A DNA stretch of 64,000 bases from Jeotgalibaca sp. MA1X17-3 (GTDB lineage: Bacteria > Bacillota > Bacilli > Lactobacillales > Aerococcaceae). The translations under genes and the position numbers were made by a program. Below are positions 28,014-37,236 of this stretch, piece by piece. Each line of letters opens with the position of its first letter. The stretch's first letter is position 1. Where the stretch lies: assembly GCF_021513155.1 (NCBI RefSeq), contig NZ_CP090984.1, positions 1 to 64,000 on the forward strand, given 5' to 3'. The notes under the pieces were generated by a model that saw only the letters and a program-made list of their open reading frames with translations, was not told the DNA's origin and did not search any database.

Positions 28014-28345
28014 AATTCAATAAAAAATTAGTAGGGTATATTTCGGCCATTTCAACACTAGCTGCTTTCAGTGTTCCAGAAAGAATCGCTTATGCGACAG
28101 GAGCAGGTGAAATTCAATCCCGGTTAACAGAAGTAGGCAATACCGTTCAAACGCTTCTGACAGGCCTAATTGTCATTGTAGGGATCTGTGTTGCCTTGTT
28201 TGTCATTATCAAACGAATGCCCAGTGCGGATGACCCTCAAGAAAAGAACGAAGTCTACAAAGCCGTTGGACGTGTTTTAGGATTGGTTGCCATTGGGGCT
28301 GCGATTGTTTGGATCGTTCCTTGGGTCTATGGTTTATTCCAATAA
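28010..28345 (+). CDS. VirB2/TrbC-like small membrane protein (CagC type)
   Basis: A 111-residue protein with an N-terminal signal-like segment (LVGYISAISTLAAFSVPERIAYA, cleavage plausible after AYA). Two hydrophobic helices follow, VQTLLTGLIVIVGICVAL and VLGLVAIGAAIVWIVPWVY, separated by a basic loop with KRMPSADDPQEK. This is the size and topology of pilin-like VirB2/TrbC or CagC proteins of Gram-positive T4SSs. Its start overlaps the upstream gene (ATGA), and the VirB3-like gene follows after 35 bases. It probably forms a membrane or surface component of the transfer channel. Confidence 0.72.
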   Translation: MKFNKKLVGYISAISTLAAFSVPERIAYATGAGEIQSRLTEVGNTVQTLLTGLIVIVGICVALFVIIKRMPSADDPQEKNEVYKAVGRVLGLVAIGAAIVWIVPWVYGLFQ

Positions 28346-28380
28346 AGACAGTTATCACTCAAAGGTAAGGGGAGACTATC

Positions 28381-28725
28381 ATGCCAGATAAGAAGAAAAC
28401 GGAAGCAAAGACTTTTATATTCCCTGAAAACGTTGATTCTTCCTATGGCGTTTTCTTAGGGTTATCTCTCAAAGAAATTAGTTTATATGTTGTTCCTACT
28501 GTAGCGGTTGGATTGCTCTTTATTTTTATTCCACCGCACAGCTTTACGTTCGTAGTAAGCAAAGTCATTCTCGTTATTTTTATTTTAACCATTGTCTTAG
28601 CTGTTCTTTCTTCTAAACCGGTCCACTATCGAAGTAATGTGAAACTAACGGACTACATCAAGATGAAAAGCAACTATGGGAAGCGACAACATTTATTCTT
28701 TAAAGAAAAACGGAAAAGAAGATGA
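28381..28725 (+). CDS. VirB3/PrgI/TrsC-like membrane protein
   Basis: A 114-residue protein with two adjacent membrane helices (ISLYVVPTVAVGLLFIFI and VVSKVILVIFILTIVLAVL) after a ~35-residue cytoplasmic start containing TFIFPENVDSSYGVFLGLS. The basic tail (YGKRQHLFFKEKRKRR) is cytoplasmic. Size and topology match the VirB3/TrsC family, which docks the VirB4 ATPase to the membrane. A VirB4 N-terminal-like gene and the VirB4 ATPase gene follow directly. The start follows AAGGGGAG. Confidence 0.75.
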   Translation: MPDKKKTEAKTFIFPENVDSSYGVFLGLSLKEISLYVVPTVAVGLLFIFIPPHSFTFVVSKVILVIFILTIVLAVLSSKPVHYRSNVKLTDYIKMKSNYGKRQHLFFKEKRKRR

Positions 28726-28743
28726 AGAAGAAAGGAGGACGAT

Positions 28744-29406
28744 ATGATGGCAATGAAACGACCCCAAGCAAAAAAAGCAGATGATTTAGCGTATACGTAT
28801 ACCCCACGAAAGATAAATAGTGGCACACAAACGATCACGGATATGAGTTTGATACAAGCAATTTATAAAAGCTTTCTAGTAACGAAATCAGGCTACCTAG
28901 TAGCGATTATTGAAACATCCGGTATAAACCTTGAGCTATTGAACGAGGAAGAGCAGACAGATGTTTTTGACACGTATAATACCTTTCTCATGACCACGTT
29001 AGGAGATTCTTCCAACGAACAACAACAGTACCTTGATATGACGATTCCCGTTGATGTAGATGATTACCTATTAAGTTACAAAAAGCGGTATTTACAAGAA
29101 AAAGACAAAGAGAATAGTAATCGTGAACGTGCGAAGTTGATTGCTTCTTACATTGACGATCTTTCTGTAAAAATGCAGGCACAAGAAATGAGTACCAAGA
29201 AACATTTATTGGTCGTGAAACAGCCGATCAAAAATAAAACGTATCTCTCTTTAAACAAAGCAAGCGTAGATTTAGACGACAAAGTTACCCAGACCATCAA
29301 TCGACTAGAAAATGCGTTTGATGGCTATGATTTACAAGCGAATAAGCTTCATAGTGACGAAGTACTCGCTGTTTTAAAAAACTTGGTCAACTTTTCAGGA
29401 CACTAA
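28744..29406 (+). CDS. TrsD/TraD-like protein (VirB4 N-terminal-domain-like)
   Basis: A 220-residue soluble protein starting at one of two tandem ATGs after AAAGGAGG. It resembles TrsD/TraD of the pSK41/pGO1 transfer systems. Such proteins look like the N-terminal domain of VirB4 encoded separately; the SLIQAIYKSFLVTKSGYLVAIIETSGIN segment spans more than one such motif. It has no Walker motif. It lies between the VirB3-like gene and the VirB4 ATPase gene, 16 bases before the latter, so it probably joins the VirB3-VirB4 subcomplex at the inner membrane. Confidence 0.7.
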   Translation: MMAMKRPQAKKADDLAYTYTPRKINSGTQTITDMSLIQAIYKSFLVTKSGYLVAIIETSGINLELLNEEEQTDVFDTYNTFLMTTLGDSSNEQQQYLDMTIPVDVDDYLLSYKKRYLQEKDKENSNRERAKLIASYIDDLSVKMQAQEMSTKKHLLVVKQPIKNKTYLSLNKASVDLDDKVTQTINRLENAFDGYDLQANKLHSDEVLAVLKNLVNFSGH

Positions 29407-29421
29407 AAAAGGAGGGATGGT

Positions 29422-31389
29422 ATGTTCTTATTTCCAAAGAAAAAAGAAGAAAAAAATGAGCGAGAAGAAAATGAATTTGGAGTAGAGCGACCAGAAGATT
29501 TGAGCAGCTTAGATGATTTTTTAGACACAAACGCCATTCAAAGTATTTATCCGTTCAGTTGGGAAGAGTTTTCAGACCACATTGAAAGTGGCGATAACTA
29601 CATTAAAGTGCTAGCGATTATTGACTATCCGAAAATGAAAAAAGGGAATTGGCTTTCCGAACTGAAACGAAAAAAGGGAAATATTACCATCATACAAGAT
29701 TTTGAAAGTAGCAATGCCCGGCAAATGGTGGAGTACTATAACAAAACGATTAAGAATAAAGAAGCAGAAATCCTAGACGTCTATGATCCCTTGAAAAAGA
29801 AAAAGCTTCAACAAGCGATTCAAACCGCTAATATGCAGTTGAACAAATATTTAGATAGTGAAGTGACCTACCTGTACCAACACATGTATGTTTTTTTACA
29901 AGGAGAAAGTTTGGAAGAACTGAACGCTCTAACCGACAGCGTAGAAAATACGCTCTCTAAACTACAATTAAAGTATATGAATCCTATTAAAGCGCAGTAT
30001 CAAGCGTTTTGGTCCGCCATGCCGATTGGAGAAAATCTTTTATCGGATTACACGTTCAAACAGTCGAATACAGAAGTGGCCAGTAGTGTTTTTCCGTTTG
30101 ATGATGCCGAAGTGTTGGAACTCACTCCGCATTGCGATATTGAAGGAATCAATAAAGATACCAACAGCCTCATTGCGATTGATTATTTAGATGAACGAAC
30201 GGTACTGAATCAAAATATGGTGGTGATTGGAACGAGCGGAGTAGGGAAAACTACCTATATGAAACAGAAAATCTTACGCTACATTGCCAAAGGCGTGAAA
30301 GTTTTTATCATTGACCCAGAGAATGAATATACAGAAATCGTAGAACGGTTCGGCGGTCAAGTCGTTCACTTAAGTAGTAATTCCCCAACAAAAATCAATC
30401 CGTTAGAAGTGTATTCAGAAGAACTAGATACAGACCAAAGGGTCAATATGGAACTATTAATCAAAGACAAAATTCAACGAGTAAAAGGTTTCTTTCAAAT
30501 TTTGAAACCGGACTTATCAAAAGTAGAAAAAAGTATTTTAGATTATGTGTTACGGGATTGTTATCGAAATAGTGGCGTATTAGCGTATCGAAGCATTACA
30601 GAGATTCACCATGAGCAGTGGCCTATTCTGTCTGACGTGTATAAACAAATGGAACGAATGAAAGTGAGTACAGAAGATCACGAACGGTTCGAAATCATTA
30701 GAGATTTTTATTTTATCTTAGATAGCTATGTGAATGGTTCTACCACTCTTTTTAATGGACACACCAATATAGATGTGCAAACAGAGGTACTATCGTTTGA
30801 CTTAAAAGCCTTACAGAATGAAGCGGATATTCAAGGCGCAGCCTATCTCAATACGTTTAGTTTTTTGTGGGACGAAATCACAAAAAATAAAACCGAAAAT
30901 ATTAAATTGTTTGTCGATGAGTTTCATTTCCTCACACAAAATCCTGACGCTTCTAGTTTTTTCTATCAAGCGTACAAGCGGTTTCGAAAATACAATGCAG
31001 GAGCCATTGCAGGCACCCAGCAAATTCAAGATGTGTTAGATGGAACCATGGAAAACGGGAAAAATGTAGGCGAAGCGATTATCGGGAATAGTTATACTAA
31101 GTTGTTCTTTGGGCTAGACAGTAAAGGGTTAGATGATATTGAACAAAAATTAAGAATTACCTTTTCCAAAAAAGAACGAAAATTGTTAGAAAAGAAAAAA
31201 CAAGGAGAAGCCTTGATTATAAACGGTTCAAAACGAGCTTTTATGAAAGTATCTCTTTCCCAAGAAGAACTACGACTGATTGACCCTAAACAGTACTACG
31301 AACGGTACGCAGAAAGTATACCCAACTATGAAGAACGAATTAAAATGACTGCCATTGAAGAAGAAGAAGCACGTTCCTTCCAGTTTTAA
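29422..31389 (+). CDS. VirB4/TrsE-family conjugation ATPase
   Basis: A 655-residue ATPase. Walker A is IGTSGVGKTTYM (~269-280), and FIIDPENEYTEI follows as usual in VirB4 proteins. Walker B is IKLFVDEFHFL, and AGAIAGTQQIQDVL is the conserved Q-containing motif. The N-terminal ~230 residues are the membrane-associated CagE/VirB domain. It energises assembly and substrate transfer in the T4SS. It starts after AAGGAGGG and is tightly packed between the TrsD-like and EssB-like genes. The length agrees with TrsE/TraE of staphylococcal plasmids (~670). The gene is intact in this sequence. Confidence 0.93.
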   Translation: MFLFPKKKEEKNEREENEFGVERPEDLSSLDDFLDTNAIQSIYPFSWEEFSDHIESGDNYIKVLAIIDYPKMKKGNWLSELKRKKGNITIIQDFESSNARQMVEYYNKTIKNKEAEILDVYDPLKKKKLQQAIQTANMQLNKYLDSEVTYLYQHMYVFLQGESLEELNALTDSVENTLSKLQLKYMNPIKAQYQAFWSAMPIGENLLSDYTFKQSNTEVASSVFPFDDAEVLELTPHCDIEGINKDTNSLIAIDYLDERTVLNQNMVVIGTSGVGKTTYMKQKILRYIAKGVKVFIIDPENEYTEIVERFGGQVVHLSSNSPTKINPLEVYSEELDTDQRVNMELLIKDKIQRVKGFFQILKPDLSKVEKSILDYVLRDCYRNSGVLAYRSITEIHHEQWPILSDVYKQMERMKVSTEDHERFEIIRDFYFILDSYVNGSTTLFNGHTNIDVQTEVLSFDLKALQNEADIQGAAYLNTFSFLWDEITKNKTENIKLFVDEFHFLTQNPDASSFFYQAYKRFRKYNAGAIAGTQQIQDVLDGTMENGKNVGEAIIGNSYTKLFFGLDSKGLDDIEQKLRITFSKKERKLLEKKKQGEALIINGSKRAFMKVSLSQEELRLIDPKQYYERYAESIPNYEERIKMTAIEEEEARSFQF

Positions 31390-31405
31390 AAAGGAGATGG
31401 ATAGA

Positions 31406-32777
31406 ATGAAAAAGAATTTTAAAGTATACGCATTTGAGTTTGGAACCGTTATAGAAGAAGAAAACCAAGTAAAAATCGAAATGGAACACTCCCTATTCAC
31501 TCCCGATATAGAAAAAGAAAGAACGAATCTTCCGACGAAAGAAGATCCGCTCTTTCTAAAACTGGGGAATGTCCAGGAATCAGAAGCTAGTTTCTCTTTT
31601 CTTTATGAAAAAAGTAGCCAACTAAAAAACCTGACACAAATTAAAACCGAAGCATACCCTGTCAAGTTGTCCATTGCACAGGAAATACTAGAACAGGATA
31701 TACAAGACCAGTATACCAGATCGGACCTTTATATTTCATTGAATCCTTCCACTATTTACTATCACCCCATGCAAACCATTCGTTACACGTATGTAGCCAA
31801 TCGCTTTATGCCAAAAGATACCCATACTAGTATGGAACGTTATCGAGCATTGATTGTCAGCTTACTAAGTGATCTTCCTTATGAGAAATGTCTGAACAGT
31901 CCGAAAGATGTTCGTAAAGAAGGAAATGAATTAATCAAAGAACTCTACCAACAACCGACTGTCCCAGACTTACTCGCTTTGATTAAACAGAGCAATGATT
32001 TTATTACGTATGGCTATATCGAGAATCGAAAAAAATCAGAAAATAAAATTAAACGGAACTATCGGTACTGGTTAGGGGGAGTGATTGCTCTTTCTTTAGT
32101 AGGGTTTAGCTTGTTAGGGGTTCGAGTAAGCGGACAAGCCACACAATTAACCGCCAACTACCACCAACAGCTTGATAAAAAAGATACCTTGTTACAAGCG
32201 AATGAACAGTTTTACAAGGGAAACTACAACAAAGCAGTAGGCTTGTACGAAAAAATCGACTATGACAAAAAACAGCTAGCAACCGACCTAATCGAGAAAG
32301 AACAGTATCAGCAAGCGTTGACGGTTGACCCAACGTCTCTTGAATCTGTCATTGAAAACTTGTATGAACGAGAACAAAAAGAAACCCTCTTAGATTTAAA
32401 CGGTAAAAAAGCTAAATGAAAAACAACAAGCTAAACTAGAAGATGAAAAAGGGATTGTGAAGGGCGATCCAAACGCTATGCTACATACTTTAAATTTTTT
32501 GAAAGATGAACAAACAGCGATCCGATTAGCTCGTGCTTTTCTTGAAGGGGGCGACTTAACCAACGCTAAAAAAGTAGCTGAAAAATACCCTCAAAACAAG
32601 GAAATGAGCGAAATTATTACGATAGCTGAATCAGAAAAAGAAAACCACGAACAAGAACAAGCAGACTTACAAAAGCAAATCGACGAGAAGCAGAAAAAAA
32701 TAGATGAATCAAAAGACCAAAAAGAAAAAGAAACCCTTCAAAAAGAACTACAAGACTTGAAAGAAAACAAGGAATAA
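31406..32777 (+). CDS. EssB/YukC-like membrane protein (TrsF/TraF position), frameshifted near 3' end
   Basis: I start it at ATG 31406 after AAGGAGATGG. The first ~210 residues are soluble (FEFGTVIEEENQVKIEM, DLYISLNPSTIYYHPMQTIRY). They are followed by one membrane helix (YWLGGVIALSLVGFSLLGV) and a helical TPR-like part with FYKGNYNKAVGLYEKI. This pseudokinase-TM-helical plan is that of EssB/YukC from type VII secretion; it occupies the place of TraF/TrsF in pSK41-like operons. The first frame ends at 32419. Reading continues to 32777 if the run of six A (32411-32416) has one less, giving GKKLNEKQQAKLEDEKG. The whole is ~456 residues. The C-terminal ~40 residues form a Lys/Glu coiled-coil. 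EssB likeness is by architecture and a few motifs, not by search. Confidence 0.65.
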
Positions 32778-32790
32778 GGAGGGAACGTCT

Positions 32791-33783
32791 ATGAAAAAAG
32801 GTTTTTTTATACGATATATAAAACCTATTGTAGTCGTGGTAATCGGTCTACTCGTTCTAATCGGCTTGTCCGTAGCTTTTTTCCAGAAAGAAGAAAAAGA
32901 GCAAAGTGCTTTGGGAAGGTACGGAGCAGGTCAAATCCCACAAGCAGTCCTGCAATATCAACCTCTTATCGAAGAAGAACTAAAAAAATATGGGTTAGAA
33001 GAACATATCCATGTTCTCTTAGCGATTACGACCCAAGAAAGCGGTGGGGTTGGTTCTCTTGATGTGATGCAATCAAGCGAGAGTTTAGGGCTTCCCCCCA
33101 ATACGATACAAGACCCTCTCTATTCCATTGAGGTAGGGGTTAAATACTTTGCGGAAGTCATGGCAGAAGCGGAACAATCAAACGTAGATACCGATACAGC
33201 CATTCAAGCTTACAATATGGGGAATGGGTTCATTCCTTTTGTAGCAGAAAATGGGGGCGTATTTACAACCGAATTAGCACAACAATTTTCTAATCAGATG
33301 AAAGCTAAAACAGGGTGGATTGTATATGGAGACCCTAATTATGTTGCAAACGTAAAACAGTATATGGGTTCATCAGAAGGAACTACCGTAGTTGTAACAG
33401 GAGAATTAGCAGACTTTCAAAAGATGTTCGAACAATACGAAGGTATGCCCTATGTGTTTGGAGGAGCCAGTCCTTCTACCTCTTTTGATTGTAGCGGATT
33501 GTGGTACTACTTATTTCCAAAAATTGGGGTAAACGTACCACGAACCGCCCAAGCACAATATGATTTTTCTAAAAAAGTAACCGAAGATGAACTACAAGCA
33601 GGAGATCTAGTTTTCTTTCACAGTACCTATGATTCGCCTGACTATATCACTCATGTAGGTATGTATATGGGAAATGGCCTGATGTTCAATGCAGGCGACC
33701 CTTTAAAGTATGCAGATATTCATAGTACGTATTGGGAACCGCATATTGCAGGATATGGACGAATCGTAGATTTTAAAGCGTAG
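32791..33783 (+). CDS. Bifunctional cell-wall hydrolase of the T4SS (lysozyme-like plus NlpC/P60)
   Basis: A 330-residue membrane-anchored enzyme. There is a single N-terminal helix (IKPIVVVVIGLLVLIGLSVAF). Next comes a lysozyme-like domain (~45-200) with the catalytic Glu in LLAITTQESGGVGSLDVMQS. Last is an NlpC/P60 endopeptidase (~210-330) with Cys in FDCSGLWYY, His in THVGMYMGNG and a GGASP lead-in. The pair would cut glycan and peptide bonds to open the peptidoglycan for the transfer apparatus, as TraG of pSK41 or Orf14/TcpG-type enzymes do. It starts after AAGGAGGG, and TrsH-like and coupling-protein genes follow. Confidence 0.9.
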   Translation: MKKGFFIRYIKPIVVVVIGLLVLIGLSVAFFQKEEKEQSALGRYGAGQIPQAVLQYQPLIEEELKKYGLEEHIHVLLAITTQESGGVGSLDVMQSSESLGLPPNTIQDPLYSIEVGVKYFAEVMAEAEQSNVDTDTAIQAYNMGNGFIPFVAENGGVFTTELAQQFSNQMKAKTGWIVYGDPNYVANVKQYMGSSEGTTVVVTGELADFQKMFEQYEGMPYVFGGASPSTSFDCSGLWYYLFPKIGVNVPRTAQAQYDFSKKVTEDELQAGDLVFFHSTYDSPDYITHVGMYMGNGLMFNAGDPLKYADIHSTYWEPHIAGYGRIVDFKA

Positions 33784-33799
33784 CAAAGGAGAGTACCAG

Positions 33800-34348
33800 A
33801 TGAAAAAAACAATTATGATGATTAGTGAAGCTGTTTTACTACTATTAGCGGTTATTTCCTTGTTTGGTTTATATCAAGATAATCAAACGAAAGCAGATAC
33901 CATTCAAGCATACGAAACAGAAATTACAGACTTGAAGCATACTCTTGACCTACAAGAGAACGGAAATAATACAACAGAAATAGCCGAGAAAACAAAATTT
34001 ATTAATTCCGCTTTTTCTTATTACTTAAATTACAACGAAGATAACTACCAATCACGTTTTGAAGAAATAGAAAAATACTTTTCTTTAGATGTGATTAATA
34101 AATTAAGTGGAGCAGGGGCAAGTGAACAACCGACTGTACCGATTAAAAGTAGTGCTAGAAACTATGTAACCTATGTGAACCCTGCCGAACCGAACTCGTT
34201 TGTTCATGTAACAGATATTCTCTATCAAGTCGCAGATAACGAACCCACTACCTTTAAAAATGTTTTCATCATTCATTTAACCGAACGAGAAAACGAATAT
34301 GTGATTGACAATGTTGATGTATTTAGTGGAACACCCACCAATGAATAA
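33800..34348 (+). CDS. Single-pass transfer protein, possibly VirB8-like
   Basis: A 182-residue protein with one N-terminal membrane helix (AVLLLLAVISLFGLY), a short coiled-coil (IQAYETEITDLKHTLDLQ) and a ~120-residue extracellular domain. The domain pattern (FINSAFSYYLNYNEDNYQSRFEEI, VHVTDILYQVAD, KNVFIIHLTERENEYVI) suggests an NTF2-like fold as in VirB8/TraM/TcpC proteins. This is my reading of the pattern, not a confirmed match. It lies between the cell-wall hydrolase and the coupling-protein genes in a close-packed operon. Confidence 0.6.
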   Translation: MKKTIMMISEAVLLLLAVISLFGLYQDNQTKADTIQAYETEITDLKHTLDLQENGNNTTEIAEKTKFINSAFSYYLNYNEDNYQSRFEEIEKYFSLDVINKLSGAGASEQPTVPIKSSARNYVTYVNPAEPNSFVHVTDILYQVADNEPTTFKNVFIIHLTERENEYVIDNVDVFSGTPTNE

Positions 34349-34363
34349 AGGGGAGGTACAAAG

Positions 34364-34807
34364 ATGAATACGAAAAGTAAAGCTTTGCTAAAAAAAATGA
34401 GTTGGATCATCGTTTCTTTTCTTCTACTAGAAGCAATCATCATTACCGCATTAGTGGGATTGAATACCTTGTCTCAATATAAGTTAGATATAACGAGTAC
34501 CGTACTTTTAGAGAATATTACCAACACCTTTACGCATTTAGGAACCTTTATCAAAAGTAATTGGGAAGAAAAGAACCCCTTTCTTATTATTGGAACGATT
34601 GTGGCTCTTGTTTATTCTCTGTATGCGAACAGCAAAAGCAATTCCAAGAAAGAGGGGTGGGAAACAGAAGAAAGCAATACCTATCATGGTTCTGCACGTT
34701 GGGGAACATTAAAAGAGTTGTTTCAGACCTCTAATTTTTTTAAAAAATCAAAAGAAAGTATTCAAACTGATTTTAAAAACTCTCTCACAAAGGAGGAACA
34801 CTCATGA
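34364..34807 (+). CDS. Membrane N-terminal part of a split VirD4 coupling protein (TrsJ-like)
   Basis: A 147-residue protein with two membrane helices (MSWIIVSFLLLEAIIITALV and FLIIGTIVALVYSLYA). A cytoplasmic stretch YHGSARWGTLKEL follows. HGSARW is the motif normally found in VirD4/TraG coupling proteins between their membrane anchor and their ATPase domain. Here it is encoded as a separate protein whose stop overlaps the ATPase gene by four bases (ATGA). The two products therefore probably assemble into one functional coupling protein. This arrangement corresponds to TrsJ/TrsK in pGO1-like plasmids. Confidence 0.72.
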   Translation: MNTKSKALLKKMSWIIVSFLLLEAIIITALVGLNTLSQYKLDITSTVLLENITNTFTHLGTFIKSNWEEKNPFLIIGTIVALVYSLYANSKSNSKKEGWETEESNTYHGSARWGTLKELFQTSNFFKKSKESIQTDFKNSLTKEEHS

Positions 34808-36393
34808 CAGGAACGATTTTAGGTTTTGTAAAAAACGACTATATTATTCAGCCAACCGATAGCAAACCCAATCGTAATATTATGGTGGTAGGGGGTCCCG
34901 GTTCTTATAAGACACAGGGCTTTGTGATTACCAACGTTTTAAACGAAACAGAAAATAGTATTGTCGTAACCGACCCGAAAGGAGAAGTATACGAACATAC
35001 AGCAGAATTTAAAAGACGACAAGGTTATGATGTTCATGTGATTAATTTCAGTAAAATGGAACAATCAGACCGCTACAATCCCATTGACTATGTTACAAGT
35101 GATCTAGACGCAACCAATGTTGCTACAAAGATTGTAGATAGTTCTAATAAGGACGGTAAAAAGGATATTTGGTACTACTCGCAACGTTCCTTACTCTCTG
35201 CCCTAATCTTATATGTAAAGTACGAATTAGCACCAGAGAATCGAAATATGGCGGGGTTAGTTGATTTCTTGCAATCCACAAATGAAGCACAATCAGACGA
35301 TAAAGAAAGTGAACTAGACCTTGTTTTTTCTTCTCTTCGATTAGACCACCCTGCAAAACGGTTGTACGAATTAGGGTATAAAAAATCTCGTGGCGATATG
35401 AAAGGGAGTATTATTGTTTCTTTACTCACAACCATTTCTAACTATATCAATCAAACCGTTTCAAACTTTACCAGTTTCAGTGATTTTAACTTACAAGAAA
35501 TCGGAAGAAAGAAAACCATGTTATATGTCATCATTCCTGTCATGGACACGAGTTGGGAAGGGTTAACCAACATTTTTTTCTCCCAGATATTCGATCAGCT
35601 CTATGAATTAGCTTCTGAACAACATTCCAAGTTGCCTGTATCGGTTGATTTTATCCTTGATGAATTTGTCAACTTAGGAACGTTTACCAATTATGAAGAG
35701 TTTTTAGCGACTTGTCGGGGCTATGGCATTGGAGTAGCAACAATTATTCAAAGTCTTACACAGCTACAAGATAAGTACAATAAAGAGAAAGCCGAAAGTA
35801 TCTTAGGGAACTGTTCGATCAAAATTTGTATGAACGCTGCGAATAATACGACCGCTAAATATTTTTCTGAATTGTTAGATAAAGCGACTGTAAAAGTTGC
35901 GACCAGTAATAAAAGTGCTTCTAAAAACTCAAAACAAGAAGGCAGTAGTACTAGTCATTCAGATAATGAAGGATATTCTGGTCGTGATTTAATGACCGCA
36001 GGCGAAATAACCAGTATGCCAGATGATACACAAATCATTGTGTTTTCTAATCTTCCCCCTATCAAGACAAAAAAAGCTTTTCAGTTTGATCTATTCCCTC
36101 AACCAAAAGAGTTATTAAACCAGTCTGACTATGAAAAAAATACCAATCCAAAGCAACTAGAACGGTTAGAAAAACTAACGGAAGAATTTAACCAAGCAAG
36201 TGAAAAAAAGGAAAAAGAAAAACAAGACCGAATAAAAGAAAAACAGAAACAAGATAAAATAGCAAAAGAGAAAAAAGAAGAAGAAGAAAAAAAGAACAAG
36301 AAAGAAATAAACAAGAAGCTCTTAAAAGTTCATTCGCAGAGTATGGAGAGGCAAAAGAAGAATAGAAAGGAAAAAAACACATGGACAAAATAG
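34804..36393 (+). CDS. VirD4/TrsK-family type IV coupling ATPase
   Basis: A 529-residue ATPase without membrane helices of its own. Walker A is VVGGPGSYKTQGF (residues ~28-40), TDPKGEVYEHTAEF follows, Walker B is FILDEFVNLGTF, and TIIQSLTQLQDKY matches the conserved Gln motif of TraG/VirD4. The C-terminal ~90 residues are a highly charged Lys/Glu coiled-coil (KEKEKQDRIKEKQKQ). It links the relaxase-DNA complex to the secretion channel and powers DNA transfer. The membrane anchor is supplied by the upstream overlapping gene. It overlaps the VirB6-like gene at its 3' end by 13 bases. Confidence 0.92.
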   Translation: MTGTILGFVKNDYIIQPTDSKPNRNIMVVGGPGSYKTQGFVITNVLNETENSIVVTDPKGEVYEHTAEFKRRQGYDVHVINFSKMEQSDRYNPIDYVTSDLDATNVATKIVDSSNKDGKKDIWYYSQRSLLSALILYVKYELAPENRNMAGLVDFLQSTNEAQSDDKESELDLVFSSLRLDHPAKRLYELGYKKSRGDMKGSIIVSLLTTISNYINQTVSNFTSFSDFNLQEIGRKKTMLYVIIPVMDTSWEGLTNIFFSQIFDQLYELASEQHSKLPVSVDFILDEFVNLGTFTNYEEFLATCRGYGIGVATIIQSLTQLQDKYNKEKAESILGNCSIKICMNAANNTTAKYFSELLDKATVKVATSNKSASKNSKQEGSSTSHSDNEGYSGRDLMTAGEITSMPDDTQIIVFSNLPPIKTKKAFQFDLFPQPKELLNQSDYEKNTNPKQLERLEKLTEEFNQASEKKEKEKQDRIKEKQKQDKIAKEKKEEEEKKNKKEINKKLLKVHSQSMERQKKNRKEKNTWTK

Positions 36394-37220
36394 GCGAAAA
36401 AGTATTAAGTATGTTCACAACGTGGCTAAAGGAATTAGTTGAGATGTTTTCTAATTTCTTACAACATGTACTATTCAATTATGACGGTTTAGGCGGCTAT
36501 GCGTTGAAAGCTTATAATCTTTTTGTTTTTTTCGGTGGTATAATGTTGGTTGCGGTTTGTTTGGGAAAAGTCATTACACAATTACTTTCAGAAGCAGAAG
36601 GAAGTCAAGAAGCAAATATTTGGTGGACACTTGTTCAGTCCGTTAAAGCAGGTGGACTATTGGTATTGATGCCTTTAGTTATTTCACTAAGCATGAATTA
36701 TGTTGTGAAACCGTTTGGAAACTACTTTATTGAAAATATGGGTGTTGTAAGTATAGATCAAGTGGATAAATTAATGGAATCAGAAAATTTTGTTCAAGTG
36801 TTTAATTCTACTATGAGTGTTGTTTTAGTTTGGGTTTTTATATTGATTGTTTTAGGCTTCTTTGTTATTAAAACAGTCATTACATTAGCACAAATAACTA
36901 TGGACGAAATCATATCGCCTTTATGTGCTATATCAATTGTAACCGATAATTTTAACTTCATGGATAATTGGTGGAGAGATATTCTTTCCCACGTAGTTAC
37001 GTTGATTACGTTATGTTTGTCTATGTTACTATTTACAGAAGCATTAGCATTAAGTGGCGATACGTTATGGACAAAACTTCCAGCAATGATTGGTTCAGGG
37101 GCATTGGTTATCAGTGGTCCGTCCATTGTTAAAAGTATTTGGTATTCAAGTGGAGCAGGGCGTAGCGGTATGGGAATGGCACGAACAGTAGTAAATTATG
37201 CCATGTATAAGTCAAGATAG
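36381..37220 (+). CDS. VirB6/TrsL-like polytopic membrane protein
   Basis: A 279-residue membrane protein with about five or six helices, including LFVFFGGIMLVAVCLG, AGGLLVLMPLVISLS, VVLVWVFILIVLGFFVI and VVTLITLCLSMLLFT. The central loop DEIISPLCAISIVTDNF is typical of TrsL/TraL proteins, the VirB6 analogues of Gram-positive transfer systems. The start overlaps the coupling protein gene, so translation is coupled. It would form the inner-membrane part of the DNA channel. Length matches TraL of pSK41 (~280). Confidence 0.78.
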   Translation: MDKIGEKVLSMFTTWLKELVEMFSNFLQHVLFNYDGLGGYALKAYNLFVFFGGIMLVAVCLGKVITQLLSEAEGSQEANIWWTLVQSVKAGGLLVLMPLVISLSMNYVVKPFGNYFIENMGVVSIDQVDKLMESENFVQVFNSTMSVVLVWVFILIVLGFFVIKTVITLAQITMDEIISPLCAISIVTDNFNFMDNWWRDILSHVVTLITLCLSMLLFTEALALSGDTLWTKLPAMIGSGALVISGPSIVKSIWYSSGAGRSGMGMARTVVNYAMYKSR

Positions 37221-37236
37221 AGAAGGAATGAGTAAC

